Assembly: GCF_014138285.1 (NCBI RefSeq)
Contig: NZ_JACGXN010000001.1
Span: forward strand, 795,314-859,313
Direction: 5' to 3'
DNA length: 64,000 nt
Source of the DNA: Phyllobacterium myrsinacearum
GTDB lineage: Bacteria; Pseudomonadota; Alphaproteobacteria; Rhizobiales; Rhizobiaceae
Under the pieces are notes generated by a model. The model was given only the letters and a program-made list of their open reading frames with translations. It had not been told where the DNA came from and did no database searches. The position numbers were made by a program, and so were the translations under genes. Of this stretch, positions 46,634-55,131 are shown piece by piece (position 1 is the first letter of the stretch; every line of letters starts with the position of its first letter).

Positions 46634-46765
46634 ATGACAGTAGAGCGTGAGATTCAGAGAACGTCATTTCAAGAAACACGCGATCGGGTCACCCGTCACT
46701 TCATTGCAAAAGTGCGGTTGCACACGCAGAACATTCTGCCATTCATCGACCGGTTTTATGATTAA
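46634..46765 (+). CDS. Candidate 43-residue ORF
   Basis: An ATG at 46634 opens a 43-codon frame: MTVEREIQRTSFQETRDRVT, then ...FIAKVRLHTQNILPFIDRFYD. The composition is protein-like with charged helical character and a GAGAG sequence lies 17-13 bases upstream. No family is recognised, so it could be chance. It is one of the few plausible readings in the 477-base gap before the VOC gene at 47.0 kb. Confidence 0.35.
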   Translation: MTVEREIQRTSFQETRDRVTRHFIAKVRLHTQNILPFIDRFYD

Positions 46766-46887
46766 GCTCTTGTTTACTGTGAGATGGCAGCCTGTTAGCG
46801 CTGAGCTGAGAAGGTCAGCGAAACAGTCCGGCCTGCCTTCGTATTGAGTATCTGGCGGGCCGGATTACACCTTCCGGGGAAACGCAA

Positions 46888-46971
46888 ATGGCTTTGACCG
46901 CGAGTGACCTGATCTACATCTTTCTGGCAACTACCGCATTGCTAGGTGTCTGTCTGTTCCTGACAAATTAA
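46888..46971 (+). CDS. Candidate single-span membrane microprotein
   Basis: The ATG at 46888 is preceded by CCGGGGAAACGCAA (GGGGA). It opens a 27-codon frame MALTASDLIYIFLATTALLG followed by VCLFLTN and a TAA. It is one hydrophobic helix from about residue 8 to 25 with a short polar N-terminus, as in KdpF-like or stress-induced microproteins. Its length is below most gene finders' cut-off. No partner gene is adjacent. Moderately likely to be translated. Confidence 0.45.
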   Translation: MALTASDLIYIFLATTALLGVCLFLTN

Positions 46972-47018
46972 AGCTTAGCCGCAAATCTGCAAATCCTTGC
47001 CGGGTCGATACGGTGATG

Positions 47019-47498
47019 TCAGCCGCGCCGAGCGGCCTTGATCGCGGCGACGTCGATTTTCTTCATATCCATCATCGCATCAAACGCGCGTTTTGCCTCA
47101 TCGCCGCCGGCAGCCATCGCCTCGGTCAGCACGCGCGGTGTGATTTGCCAGGACACACCCCATTTGTCCTTACACCAACCGCACGCACTTTCCTGACCGC
47201 CATTACCGACGATGGCGTCCCAGTAGCGATCGGTCTCTTCCTGATCGTCAGTGGCGATCTGGAACGAGAAGGCTTCGTTGTGCTTGAACACAGGTCCGCC
47301 ATTGAGGCCGAGACAGGGGATTCCGGCAACTGTGAATTCGACCGTCAGAACGTCGCCTGTCTTGCCAGACGGGTAGTCGCTGGGAGCGCGATGCACCGCA
47401 CTCACCGAGCTGTTAGGAAAAGTCTCAGCGTAGAAACGGGCCGCAGTCTCGGCGTCCTTGTCGTACCACAGGCAGATTGTGTTCTTGGCAATTGCCAT
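47019..47498 (-). CDS. VOC superfamily protein (PhnB / 3-demethylubiquinone methyltransferase-like domain)
   Basis: This 159-residue protein has NTICLWYDKDAETAARFYAE, GDVLTVEFTVAGIPCLGLNG, NEAFSFQIATDDQEETDRYW and CGWCKDKWGVSWQITPRVL, the pattern of PhnB-like VOC proteins. The name 3-demethylubiquinone-9 3-methyltransferase is a historical misannotation. Metal-binding His/Glu residues are only partly conserved. Function unknown. The start at 47498 follows AAGGGAGGGACGAGAA (strong ribosome binding site). Confidence 0.88.
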   Translation of the reverse strand: MAIAKNTICLWYDKDAETAARFYAETFPNSSVSAVHRAPSDYPSGKTGDVLTVEFTVAGIPCLGLNGGPVFKHNEAFSFQIATDDQEETDRYWDAIVGNGGQESACGWCKDKWGVSWQITPRVLTEAMAAGGDEAKRAFDAMMDMKKIDVAAIKAARRG

Positions 47499-47720
47499 TT
47501 CTCGTCCCTCCCTTTTGAAGTCAGTTCCAGTTTTCTATCGTCATCCTCTATCTTTCGAGGTCGGTAGCCAAGCGCATTGCTCTCTCCCAGCAGGGACCGT
47601 TTCGCCCTGGCCGTTGCCATAGGCAACCAACTTATCTTAGCGTTGCTGCACGTTTTGGTCAAAAGCGGACGTAACCCCATTAATAGATCCATGCTCTCGC
47701 AACAGACCAACCTGATCGAA

Positions 47721-50111
47721 TTACCGAACATCCAGATCGCATGCAGTACTCAATTCAGTTGAGCTGAATGCCGACCAGCGGATGTACGAAATCGCATTGG
47801 GAGCTGAAGCAACAACACAAGGTATTCCCCCCGGAAACTTGAACGCATTGCCAAAAGCCACGCTCCTGCCACCGGTTGCATCCTGCGAAATACGAATGAA
47901 TCCCGTGCGCCCGGGCACGACATTCAGCGGATTATCCAGATTCGTTACCGGGAGAGTCAGATGCAGCGAATAGTTCTTGCCCGTCGAGAAATTTAGGACA
48001 ACGTGTAGGTCATCGTTCAGGGTGACCGGAGCATCTGCGGCATTTACAGAAGGTGGCTGCACAAGCCGGTTTGCCGTTCCTTCCCACATATCAGCTGCCG
48101 ACGCGGCAACAGTCGGAATTCTCAGCCAATCACCACTGTAGATATTCAAATTCCTGTTCGTTGCGTCAAACGTGAAGGGAGCCATTCCGGAAATCGCGGG
48201 AGGAGTTCCTGTGGGCTTTCCGGCAATTGATCCCATGTAGGGAAATCCTGCAACAGATGCGGGCGTAAGGGTCTGTTGGCCCAGATAAACGTTACCTCCC
48301 GATGGATTGAGCGCAAGCGGCTGCGGGGCAACATGAGCCTGGATGGACTGTACTACGCTTATGTTGTTCACAGGATCCCAGCCAAAGGCGAGACGTTTCG
48401 CAGGTATGGCGGTATCGGAAACAAAAAGGCTGCCATTGTTGGCAACGTCACCAAAGCCAGCAGATTGCCAGCTCGCATTTTGTCCTGTGGATTTCACATT
48501 CGTCAGGCCGCCAAAGGCGAAGCTATAGGGCGAGAGGGAATCTATCATCGGATCGCCGAACGAATGCGTTAATGCTTCCTTGTGATTGATCTGCAATCCA
48601 GTCACCGCAGGATCAATGTTGAAAGCCGTGGGCCCTTTTTCTCCTGATGCCTTGTTCATATTAATAATGCCGGTGACGTTGTGGGGTCCACCCGTAGTTT
48701 CAATGGCATACGACCATGTCGGTGGGGCATTCTGCTGCGCTCGTGTGTTGGTTGCCCCCTCAATCACCAAATTGTTCATCCGCAGATTGGAGATTGGCAA
48801 CGGTTGGCAATTTCGCCGATGCTCATCGCACGTGACCTCATCATTACGGATTCTTACCGCCGCATAGCCACCCGCTAGAGCCTTTGAAGGGGACTCACAT
48901 TCGACATTGTTCCAGTTGGATGATGTTGCACCAATGATGAGACACTGACGACCTGCCCCACGGACAGTTATGTTGTTCCATGATGTCTGCGACGCGGAGG
49001 CACCTGCCAAAACACCAAATGTGTCCGGTGAAATGATATTGATATTGTTAAACATGCCTCCGGCCGATCCGTTGTAAAAACCGAAACCGCTTGCGGGCAC
49101 TGCAGCCGTGTGAGCAGGATCGCGACGGGCAAAATAACCCCAGGCATTGGTCCAGTTAACACCTGCGCCCGCATTGAGATCATTGCCAAAATTGGCAAAG
49201 GACTGCCTGTCAATCACATTGCTGATGTTGACGTATGAACCTGACCCATTGTCTACTCCAAAACCATTGTGGCCCGGAATAGGCTGGTTCGCTGCTGCAA
49301 TTCCATTGCCGCAATATTCTGTGTAGATATTGTTCAGGTTAACGTTGCGCGGGCTTCCAAAAATTGGTTTTTTGCCATCCGCAGTTATCTTGCCGATGCC
49401 AATACAATTGTTGAAGGCTCGCCTGACTTTCAGATTATAACCCGTAAAATTGTTGCCTTCGATTACGAAAGCCACCTCGCCCCACGGCGTCATCGGCGAA
49501 GTCACAACACCACCGTAATACACGGAATCAAGATAGTTATCGTTTACGGAATTGCCGTCAAAAGCCAAATCATGAACAGTGACATTATCGGCCAGAACGT
49601 CGATGGTCGGCGCATAGTTTGTACCAAAAGGTGCATTCCATTTGATCAGAGTGCCCGCCGTCCCCTGACCTTCAATCTCTATTGGACTGGTAATCTGCAA
49701 GGTACTGCTTGCAGTATTGAGGCAGAAAGTTCCCGCCGGAATTACCAGTTTTTTCCCAGCGGCTGCAGCAATCGCTGCTCTCAGCGGGCCTGTGGCATCT
49801 GTCGCGCAATTGTCACTCACCAGACCAAAATCGGCAGCATTGATGATCTGACTGAGCTTGCTGTTTACCGTCAAGGCGACAGCTCCGGTACCCGGGGCGA
49901 TGTAGTAGATGGCATCATTGGATGGGGTATCCGTCGTGCCAACAGCAGCGGGAAGCGGTTTTCCACTGTCCGAAGGCAAAACTTCGGTTGTATTGCCAGC
50001 AATAGGCGCGTTTCCTATCGTCGATGTTGAAGGCCCCATATCAGGCCTGGATTGCGCAAATGCCGAAGCTGGAACCAGAAAGAGCAGATTGAGCCAAAAG
50101 AACATTCTCAT
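47721..50111 (-). CDS. Exported beta-helix (pectate-lyase-like / tailspike-like) protein
   Basis: This 796-residue protein starts MRMFFWLNLLFLVPASAFAQ, a Sec signal peptide cleaved after AFA. A Ser/Thr/Pro-rich linker leads to the capping strand INAADFGLVSDNCATDATGP at about residue 85 and LVIPAGTFCLN, as in Pectate_lyase_3 proteins. The central part (about 130-480) is a right-handed parallel beta-helix with many Asn and short repeats (VTVHDLAFDGN, NISNVIDRQSFANFG, SNWNNVECESPS). The C-terminal part has the phage-like motif FDATNRNLNIYSGDWLRIP followed by strands. The start at 50111 has GGAG upstream. There are no phage genes around it. It could be an exported polysaccharide-binding or degrading protein; no catalytic residues are assigned. 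Confidence 0.8.
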   Translation of the reverse strand: MRMFFWLNLLFLVPASAFAQSRPDMGPSTSTIGNAPIAGNTTEVLPSDSGKPLPAAVGTTDTPSNDAIYYIAPGTGAVALTVNSKLSQIINAADFGLVSDNCATDATGPLRAAIAAAAGKKLVIPAGTFCLNTASSTLQITSPIEIEGQGTAGTLIKWNAPFGTNYAPTIDVLADNVTVHDLAFDGNSVNDNYLDSVYYGGVVTSPMTPWGEVAFVIEGNNFTGYNLKVRRAFNNCIGIGKITADGKKPIFGSPRNVNLNNIYTEYCGNGIAAANQPIPGHNGFGVDNGSGSYVNISNVIDRQSFANFGNDLNAGAGVNWTNAWGYFARRDPAHTAAVPASGFGFYNGSAGGMFNNINIISPDTFGVLAGASASQTSWNNITVRGAGRQCLIIGATSSNWNNVECESPSKALAGGYAAVRIRNDEVTCDEHRRNCQPLPISNLRMNNLVIEGATNTRAQQNAPPTWSYAIETTGGPHNVTGIINMNKASGEKGPTAFNIDPAVTGLQINHKEALTHSFGDPMIDSLSPYSFAFGGLTNVKSTGQNASWQSAGFGDVANNGSLFVSDTAIPAKRLAFGWDPVNNISVVQSIQAHVAPQPLALNPSGGNVYLGQQTLTPASVAGFPYMGSIAGKPTGTPPAISGMAPFTFDATNRNLNIYSGDWLRIPTVAASAADMWEGTANRLVQPPSVNAADAPVTLNDDLHVVLNFSTGKNYSLHLTLPVTNLDNPLNVVPGRTGFIRISQDATGGRSVAFGNAFKFPGGIPCVVASAPNAISYIRWSAFSSTELSTACDLDVR

Positions 50112-50582
50112 GGAAGATCTCCAAACAATTTGCTCACCAACATCAGCAATCACTCCAATCAGTGATAGGCGGTTGGCTAGATAAGGTCAGTTCTGAGATT
50201 GTCCCAATCTGTATAACTCAGCATTGCCGACAGCAGTAATATTCCCGCATCATATCCAATGTGAGAATAACAATTAAGTATATTTACACCTACGCGTCTT
50301 CTCAACATTGACTCTAGGCTTCTTACCTTGGACTTCCTTTGTTATCGCGAGATCAGTACCAAAGGATATCGATGGCCCTTCGCCGTGCTCCGCGCGTCAA
50401 TGTCCCTCCTAACGTCGTCAGGGTTCGGGAGTTTCGAAACTCGAAACTCCCGCACGACGATCAAAAACGAGGCTTGGACCATACGGAAAAGATAATGCAA
50501 AAAAGATTGGGGGCTTGTAGGAACTTGATTACTCAGTTCGTCCTACGATTAACTCATTGCAGATAGTTAGGGAGAGCATCGG
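50112..50582. other. Intergenic region with a 10-bp perfect hairpin
   Basis: This 471-base gap holds the promoter of the beta-helix gene. GGGAGTTTCG (50427-50436) and CGAAACTCCC (50442-50451) form a perfect 10-bp stem with a 5-nt loop, not followed by a T-run on either strand. An open frame at 50339-50566 is basic, has no family match and is interrupted by this hairpin; I do not call it a gene. The AGGGAG before 50583 is the DUF4287 ribosome binding site. Confidence 0.5.
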
Positions 50583-50798
50583 ATGTCTACAGACGAAACT
50601 GTGAAAGGCCCTGCTTCGTACTTTCCATCCATCGAGAAAAAATATGCCAAACCCATTGATTATTGGCTGGCTACTTTGGGCAGTTTAAAAGACCAGAAAC
50701 ATATGGAGATGGTTGCCTTCCTTAAAACACAACACAATATGGGTCATGGACACGCCAACGCTTTGGTCGCTTATTTTCGAGCCCGGAATGAAAGCTGA
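50583..50798 (+). CDS. DUF4287 domain protein
   Basis: This 71-residue protein starts MSTDETVKGPASYFPSIEKK, then YAKPIDYWLATLG, HMEMVAFLKTQHNMGHGHAN, ALVAYF. The KGPASYFPSIEKKYGKP-like and MGHGHANA motifs define DUF4287, found in many soil bacteria as part of larger or solitary small proteins. Function unknown. The ATG has AGGGAGAGCATCGG upstream. It is followed 74 bases later by a VOC gene, perhaps in one transcript. Confidence 0.92.
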   Translation: MSTDETVKGPASYFPSIEKKYAKPIDYWLATLGSLKDQKHMEMVAFLKTQHNMGHGHANALVAYFRARNES

Positions 50799-50872
50799 TT
50801 TCACCATCCCTTGGGGCTTTCGGGATTGCAAACGCCGGGCCTCGCGCAGGCTCACGCACTTCAGGAAAATTC

Positions 50873-51247
50873 ATGTTTGATCATGTCAAATTCGGGGTCG
50901 TCGACTATGCGGCGAGCAAAGCGTTCTATCTCAAGGCACTGGAACCACTTGGCGTAGCTGTTGTCGCTGAGGGCTTGCCGACATATGGTGTCGAGCTTAG
51001 CCCAAAGGGTAAAGCTTCCTTGTGCCTGTATCAAACCGAGGAGAGGCCGGCACATCTTCACTTGGCGTTCACAGCTGAGAATCGCCAGCAAGTCGAAGCA
51101 TTCTATCACGCGGCCCTGGAGGCGGGTGGTAAAGACAATGGTGCGCCTGGTCTGCGTCCGCGCTACCACGCGAACTACTATGCAGCTTTCGTCATTGATC
51201 CGGACGGGCACAACATCGAAGTGGTTTGTCACGAACCTGGTGCCTGA
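50873..51247 (+). CDS. VOC superfamily (glyoxalase-like) protein
   Basis: This 124-residue protein has MFDHVKFGVVDYAASKAFYL at the start, AHLHLAFTAENRQQVEAFYH in the second module and FVIDPDGHNIEVVCHEPGA at the end, with the metal-type His5 and Glu in NIEVV. It resembles small glyoxalase or bleomycin-resistance family members common in Rhizobiales. CAGGAAAATTC precedes the ATG. The substrate is unknown. Confidence 0.9.
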   Translation: MFDHVKFGVVDYAASKAFYLKALEPLGVAVVAEGLPTYGVELSPKGKASLCLYQTEERPAHLHLAFTAENRQQVEAFYHAALEAGGKDNGAPGLRPRYHANYYAAFVIDPDGHNIEVVCHEPGA

Positions 51248-51320
51248 CCTTTTCGCCGGCGCCACCCGCAGGTCAGCGTCCCATCATCCCAAAGAAAAGG
51301 GGCATTATGCGTAACCAATC

Positions 51321-51476
51321 CTACTTTGCAGGAACCGGGTAGTCGGCGTCACCGTCGTTGCATTTCAGATAGGCCTTAAGCGCCACCTGTCGGACTTTGG
51401 TCAAGTTTAACTTGCAAGAAAAATAGATGACAGGGGCACGCGACGTGCCATGAGGCGAGAACTGAAAAACATGCAT
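51321..51476 (-). CDS. Candidate 51-residue ORF (possible small gene or remnant)
   Basis: The minus strand reads MHVFQFSPHGTSRAPVIYFS, then CKLNLTKVRQVALKAYLKCN and DGDADYPVPAK before a TAG. The second half looks strongly protein-like, while the first 15 residues do not, and there is no clear ribosome binding site. An in-frame stop precedes the ATG by three codons. It may be a small gene with a different start, or the 3' remnant of a longer decayed gene. It lies alone in a 395-base gap. Confidence 0.35.
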   Translation of the reverse strand: MHVFQFSPHGTSRAPVIYFSCKLNLTKVRQVALKAYLKCNDGDADYPVPAK

Positions 51477-51642
51477 TCGTCGTCACCAAATTCTGCCCGC
51501 GACTTTTGCGCAGCATTAGAGCGCAGTATTCTGTGCGCGCGCGTGATTGAACTTGTTCATGCTATTATCCTTGGCCCGGGATCATTCCAGTCATTCACGC
51601 GTTGATGAGATGGGGAATATTCGAACCGAAGGGAGAAACATC

Positions 51643-51948
51643 ATGCACGCAGCAAATCTGCAAATTGAAGGGCTTTGTTTAGCCATTGCATCGATCAACC
51701 GTCTGCTGGTCTCTAAAGGTATCATCTCTCAAGAAGAACTGGATGTTGCGTTCGACAAGGCAGAAGCAACCGCCCGAAGCGACAACAGGTTCACAGAAAA
51801 CATGTCTCCGTCCAATCGGGATGCCGTGTGTTTTCCAATCAGAGTTCTGCAAATTGCCAATGATACAGGCGCCGAAACGCCCTGGTCTTTCTCGGAACTT
51901 GCAAAACTGGTTGGGGAATCGAAAGAACCCTACAACGACCAGCTTTAG
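51643..51948 (+). CDS. Hypothetical small protein
   Basis: This 101-residue protein starts MHAANLQIEGLCLAIASINR, with LLVSKGIISQEELDVAFDKA, RDAVCFPIRVLQIANDTGA and FSELAKLVGESKEPYNDQL. AAGGGAGAAACATC before the ATG at 51643 fixes the start, although the frame is open to 51547. It is soluble with helical text and two cysteines. The ISQEELDVAFDKAE stretch resembles helical segments of other rhizobial hypothetical proteins. No function can be assigned. Confidence 0.7.
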   Translation: MHAANLQIEGLCLAIASINRLLVSKGIISQEELDVAFDKAEATARSDNRFTENMSPSNRDAVCFPIRVLQIANDTGAETPWSFSELAKLVGESKEPYNDQL

Positions 51949-52201
51949 ATCACCAAAGCGCTGCAAACGCACATACGCATGAACATGTAGCAGGGAATGA
52001 CGCCGACGGCGATGCAACACCTGCCCCTGTCGATGCTTATCGGCTGAATATGTGGAAGGCCAACTCAACTCCTGACCGCGCGTAAAACGAACCGCCGAGA
52101 TTGAGTTCTATTGGCATAATTGGACGGCAAATCAGCTAAGCAGCGTGCAGCTAAGAACGGTTTTGCAAACGGTATTCACCGCATTCTAAACGAGGTTGCA
52201 T

Positions 52202-52717
52202 ATGCTGATCATCATGAGTGGGCTGCCGGGAACCGGAAAATCCACTATCGCGCGTGAACTTGCTCGACGCTTGAATGGGATGTTTTTGCGCGCTGACACG
52301 ATCGCACAGGCTCTCATTTCAGCCGACGTTATGAAGGACGATGACAACCCAACGGCCTACATCGTTGGATACGCTGTTGCAGAGGAAAACCTGCGGACAG
52401 GAGCGACCGTCGTTGCCGACTACGTCAACGGCATGGAGCTCACCCGTCAAGCCTGGCGAGATGTGGCAGCACGCACCAACGTCCCTTTTCACGCGATTGA
52501 GGTCATATGTTCGGACATGGCCGAGCACAGACGCCGCGTCGAAACTCGGGTTTCAGATATTGCCGGCTTGGTACTACCTACCTGGAAACAGGTCGTCGAT
52601 CGACCTTATGAAAAGTGGGATGCAGGAACAATCACCGTTGATACTTCCATTACGGGTTTGGAAGACGCCATTGCCGGTCTGCTAATTCAACTCAGTAAAC
52701 GCCGCGCTGACCGTTGA
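52202..52717 (+). CDS. AAA/P-loop kinase-like protein
   Basis: This 171-residue protein starts MLIIMSGLPGTGKSTIAREL with Walker A GLPGTGKS (residues 7-14), then LRADTIAQALISADVMKDDD, ...GYAVAEENLRTGATVVADYV and DMAEHRRRVETRVSDIAGL. This is the pattern of the zeta-toxin/chloramphenicol-phosphotransferase-like and AAA_33 kinase families. No antitoxin-like partner is next to it. The natural substrate is unknown; a small-molecule phosphotransferase is plausible. A TTG lies two codons upstream; the ATG is preferred. Confidence 0.85.
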   Translation: MLIIMSGLPGTGKSTIARELARRLNGMFLRADTIAQALISADVMKDDDNPTAYIVGYAVAEENLRTGATVVADYVNGMELTRQAWRDVAARTNVPFHAIEVICSDMAEHRRRVETRVSDIAGLVLPTWKQVVDRPYEKWDAGTITVDTSITGLEDAIAGLLIQLSKRRADR

Positions 52718-53110
52718 ATGGCTCGCCTGGAAGCGTTCAACCTCCGCAAGATTTACCCAATGATGTTTAGAGCGCTCGAATATTGACAGGGTTGGCGCCG
52801 GGAAGTTTGGATCGGCCAATGCACCAACGCCTACGCCAATTATTGCGGGTGCAGCATCGGGCTTCCAATAGAGTGTCGAACCACAGGCCGGGCAAAAATA
52901 CATGCGTACATTGCGGCCACTGTCGGCAACGCGAATGTACTCCCTTGCGGCTCCGAAAACTTCGACGGCATCAGTTGCATAGAACGCGTTGACGCTGAAT
53001 GAAGTACCAGTTCGCCGCTGGCAGGCTAGACAATGACACGCGGCAACCAATTTTGCTGGCTCTCGCATCTTAAGCCTCAGTGAACCGCATACGCATTGGG
53101 CATCGGACAT
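52682..53110 (-). CDS. GFA family (glutathione-dependent formaldehyde-activating-like) protein
   Basis: This 142-residue zinc protein starts MSDAQCVCGSLRLKMREPAK. It has CHCLACQRRTGTSFSVNAFY and MYFCPACGSTLYWKPDAAPA, the Cys clusters of the GFA/CENP-V fold. GATGGAGGATTTTCC before the ATG at 53110 is a strong ribosome binding site. Many members have no proven activity on formaldehyde. It overlaps the end of the convergent kinase gene by 36 bases. Confidence 0.92.
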   Translation of the reverse strand: MSDAQCVCGSLRLKMREPAKLVAACHCLACQRRTGTSFSVNAFYATDAVEVFGAAREYIRVADSGRNVRMYFCPACGSTLYWKPDAAPAIIGVGVGALADPNFPAPTLSIFERSKHHWVNLAEVERFQASHSTVSAAFTELN

Positions 53111-53328
53111 GGAAAATCCTCCATCTTTCTCGGTGAAACAACTTTTGGAATGTTGGGGTGAGGCGCAGTTTTGACCGTTGTCACGGACTGGCAGCGCTTG
53201 GGACGTGACCCTGTCAAGGATCAGTATGCGCAACGCCAAAAATGATACAGTGCACGGAAGCTGTCAACCGCGCAGCAATTCATGACATTCTGCATCGATC
53301 ATGAACAGGTCGGGGTTGAAAAGGCTTC

Positions 53329-53402
53329 TGGAGCGGGTGAAGGGAATCGAACCCTCGTATGCAGCTTGGGAAGCTGCCGTTCTACCATTGAACTACACCC
53401 GC
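53329..53402 (-). tRNA. tRNA-Gly (CCC)
   Basis: The minus strand reads GCGGGTGTAGTTCAATGGTA at the 5' end, has anticodon stem GCAGC/GCTGC with loop TTCCCAA (anticodon CCC), T arm GGGTTCGATTCCC, and acceptor CACCCGC with T and encoded CCA. All stems pair. Length 74 nt. Confidence 0.97.
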
Positions 53403-53495
53403 CTATCCAAGAGGCGTGCCGGACAACCAAAATCAAAAGCAGACTGAACCGATAGTCAACCAGTTTCGCTGATCACGCCGGAAACTGTCTGTATA

Positions 53496-53807
53496 TCAGC
53501 GGCTCCGGCGCATCCGCCCGGCAACAGCAGCAATGCCAAGCCCGACCCAACCCAACACTGCTATCAACAGAACAGGCGCGGCCGGTATCATCAGCCACCC
53601 CAGAACGCCCATCGTGTAGAGCATATCCCCAATGTCGATGCCACCCACAAGACACGGATGGACGCTGCCTTCATCCACCGCGCATCCGAGCGGTGTGGCG
53701 ATGGCGTAAGTCGCCAGCACTGAAAACAGCGGCAGCAGGGCAATGATGGTGACGATCGTCAGGACGATGACAACGATGCGCCGTTTGGGCCGGGATTCCT
53801 GAGGCAT
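53496..53807 (-). CDS. Small hypothetical membrane protein
   Basis: This 103-residue protein starts MPQESRPKRRIVVIVLTIVT, with two or three hydrophobic segments (IALLPLFSVLATYAIATPLG and WLMIPAAPVLLIAVLGWVGL) and a periplasmic loop containing two cysteines (LGCAVDEGSVHPCLVGG). It ends RMRRSR, so the inside-positive rule puts both ends in the cytoplasm. No family name is assigned; similar two-TM proteins are frequent in rhizobia. Confidence 0.7.
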   Translation of the reverse strand: MPQESRPKRRIVVIVLTIVTIIALLPLFSVLATYAIATPLGCAVDEGSVHPCLVGGIDIGDMLYTMGVLGWLMIPAAPVLLIAVLGWVGLGIAAVAGRMRRSR

Positions 53808-53888
53808 TGCGAATGTCCAAATCCAATGGAAAAATTCGTGGTGCCGCTCAACCTCTGCCGAATGACGGTTTTGTCAACCAGTGGTCGT

Positions 53889-54983
53889 TTATGATCGAAA
53901 ATGTTTGGAAAGCTTCAGGCCCTGCGCCTGATAGTTCGAGCCAAGATCCGTGCCGTAAAGGGCACTGGGCCGCTCCAGCATATGTTCATAGATCAGACGG
54001 CCCACGATCTGGCCGTGCTCCAGAATAAATGGGACCTCATGGCTGCGCACTTCAAGCACGGCACGGCTGCCGGTGCCACCCGCTGCGGTATGGCCAAAAC
54101 CCGGATCGAAGAACCCGGCGTAGTGAACACGAAACTCACCCACCAGCGGATCAAACGGCGTCATCTCAGCTGCATAAAGCGGAGGAACATGTACGGCCTC
54201 GCGGGAAACGAGAATGTAGAATTCGTCCGGATCAAGCACCAGCTCACGGGCGCCACGATCATGGATTGGCTCCCAGAAATCGAAGAGATCATGGGCACCC
54301 CGTTTGTCCACGTCCACAACGCCGGTGTGATGTTTGCCGCGATAGCCGACCAGACCATTCTTGTCGCCCGTAAGGTCAATGGACAACGCGATACCGCCGC
54401 CCGAAATGTTCGGCGTATCCGATGCCACGAGCGTATCGCTTCCATGCAATGCGGTCAGTTCAGTCTCATTGAGTTGTGCCCGTCCGGTGCGGAAGCGTAT
54501 CTGTGAAAGCCGCGATCCGGCGCGCGCAACAATCGGGAAGGTGCGCGGGCTCACTTCGAGATAAAGCGGCCCGGTATACCCTGCCGGAACTTTGTCGAAT
54601 TCCTGTGCGCCATCCACAATAACGCGGGTGAAAATATCAAGACGGCCTGTGGAGCTCTTGGGGTTGGCCGATGCCGAAACGCCTGATGGCAAGGCGAGGC
54701 TCTCAAGCAGAGGAACGATATAGACACAGCCGGTTTCCAGAACGGCACCCTGACTGAGGTCGATCTCGTGCAGCTTGAGCTTCTCCAGTTTGTGAATGAC
54801 GGGAGTGCCGGGTCCCGGCATAAAACTTGCGCGCACACGATAGGCTTTTGCACCAAGCCGCAAATCCAGACTCGCCGGCTGAATCTGATCGGCATCAAAA
54901 TCCCGCTCTGTCTTCAGTGCACCGGCCTGATACAATGCCCTGATGCCACTATCCGCCAGAATGCCCGCTTCACGTATACTCAT
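53889..54983 (-). CDS. dcd: 2'-deoxycytidine 5'-triphosphate deaminase (double-domain)
   Basis: This roughly 364-residue protein is the alphaproteobacterial form of dCTP deaminase, about twice the length of E. coli Dcd (193 residues). It has IQPASLDLRLGAKAYRVRAS near the N-terminus, ASANPKSSTGRLDIFTRVIV (SSxxR-type motif) and YTGPLYLEVSPRTFPIVARA. A second half repeats the fold with LVLDPDEFYILVSREAVHVP and SHEVPFILEHGQIVGRLIYE. It makes dUMP/dUTP precursor for thymidylate. Either the ATG at 54983 or a GTG at 55013 may be the start. Confidence 0.92.
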   Translation of the reverse strand: MSIREAGILADSGIRALYQAGALKTERDFDADQIQPASLDLRLGAKAYRVRASFMPGPGTPVIHKLEKLKLHEIDLSQGAVLETGCVYIVPLLESLALPSGVSASANPKSSTGRLDIFTRVIVDGAQEFDKVPAGYTGPLYLEVSPRTFPIVARAGSRLSQIRFRTGRAQLNETELTALHGSDTLVASDTPNISGGGIALSIDLTGDKNGLVGYRGKHHTGVVDVDKRGAHDLFDFWEPIHDRGARELVLDPDEFYILVSREAVHVPPLYAAEMTPFDPLVGEFRVHYAGFFDPGFGHTAAGGTGSRAVLEVRSHEVPFILEHGQIVGRLIYEHMLERPSALYGTDLGSNYQAQGLKLSKHFRS

Positions 54984-55074
54984 GTCGACCGCCGAAACCT
55001 CACACAATTTCACAAAAGCTTTAGCGCCTCACCCGATTGACGCAAGCCGCCAAGAGGATTAAAGCACTTTTATC

Positions 55075-55131
55075 CCGTGGTGATTTGGCCGGCCGGCTTG
55101 CAGCCACGTTAAATAATTTGCTAAAAGAGGC
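55075..55131 (+). promoter_or_regulatory. SAM-II riboswitch (metA motif) in the metZ leader
   Basis: CGTGG (55076-55080) pairs with CCACG (55104-55108) to form P1. The loop starts TGATTT and contains TTGCA, and the 3' part is TTAAATAATTTGCTAAAAGAGG, all conserved in the SAM-II class (TGATTT...TTGCA...TAAAT...GCTAAA). SAM-II aptamers form an H-type pseudoknot and occur upstream of methionine genes in alphaproteobacteria. The ATG of metZ follows 78 bases after the end of the aptamer. Confidence 0.9.

Noticed and set aside
50339-50566. 75-codon plus-strand ORF before the DUF4287 gene
   Set aside because: It has basic, non-family text, no good ribosome binding site, and is interrupted by the perfect hairpin at 50427-50451.
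47721-51250. Prophage remnant
   Set aside because: Only one tailspike-like gene is present, with its own signal peptide; no integrase, attachment repeat, terminase or structural phage genes were seen near it.
52202-52717. Zeta-type toxin-antitoxin module
   Set aside because: The kinase resembles zeta-toxin-like phosphotransferases, but no small antitoxin gene lies upstream; the preceding hypothetical gene is 250 bases away and unlike an epsilon antitoxin.
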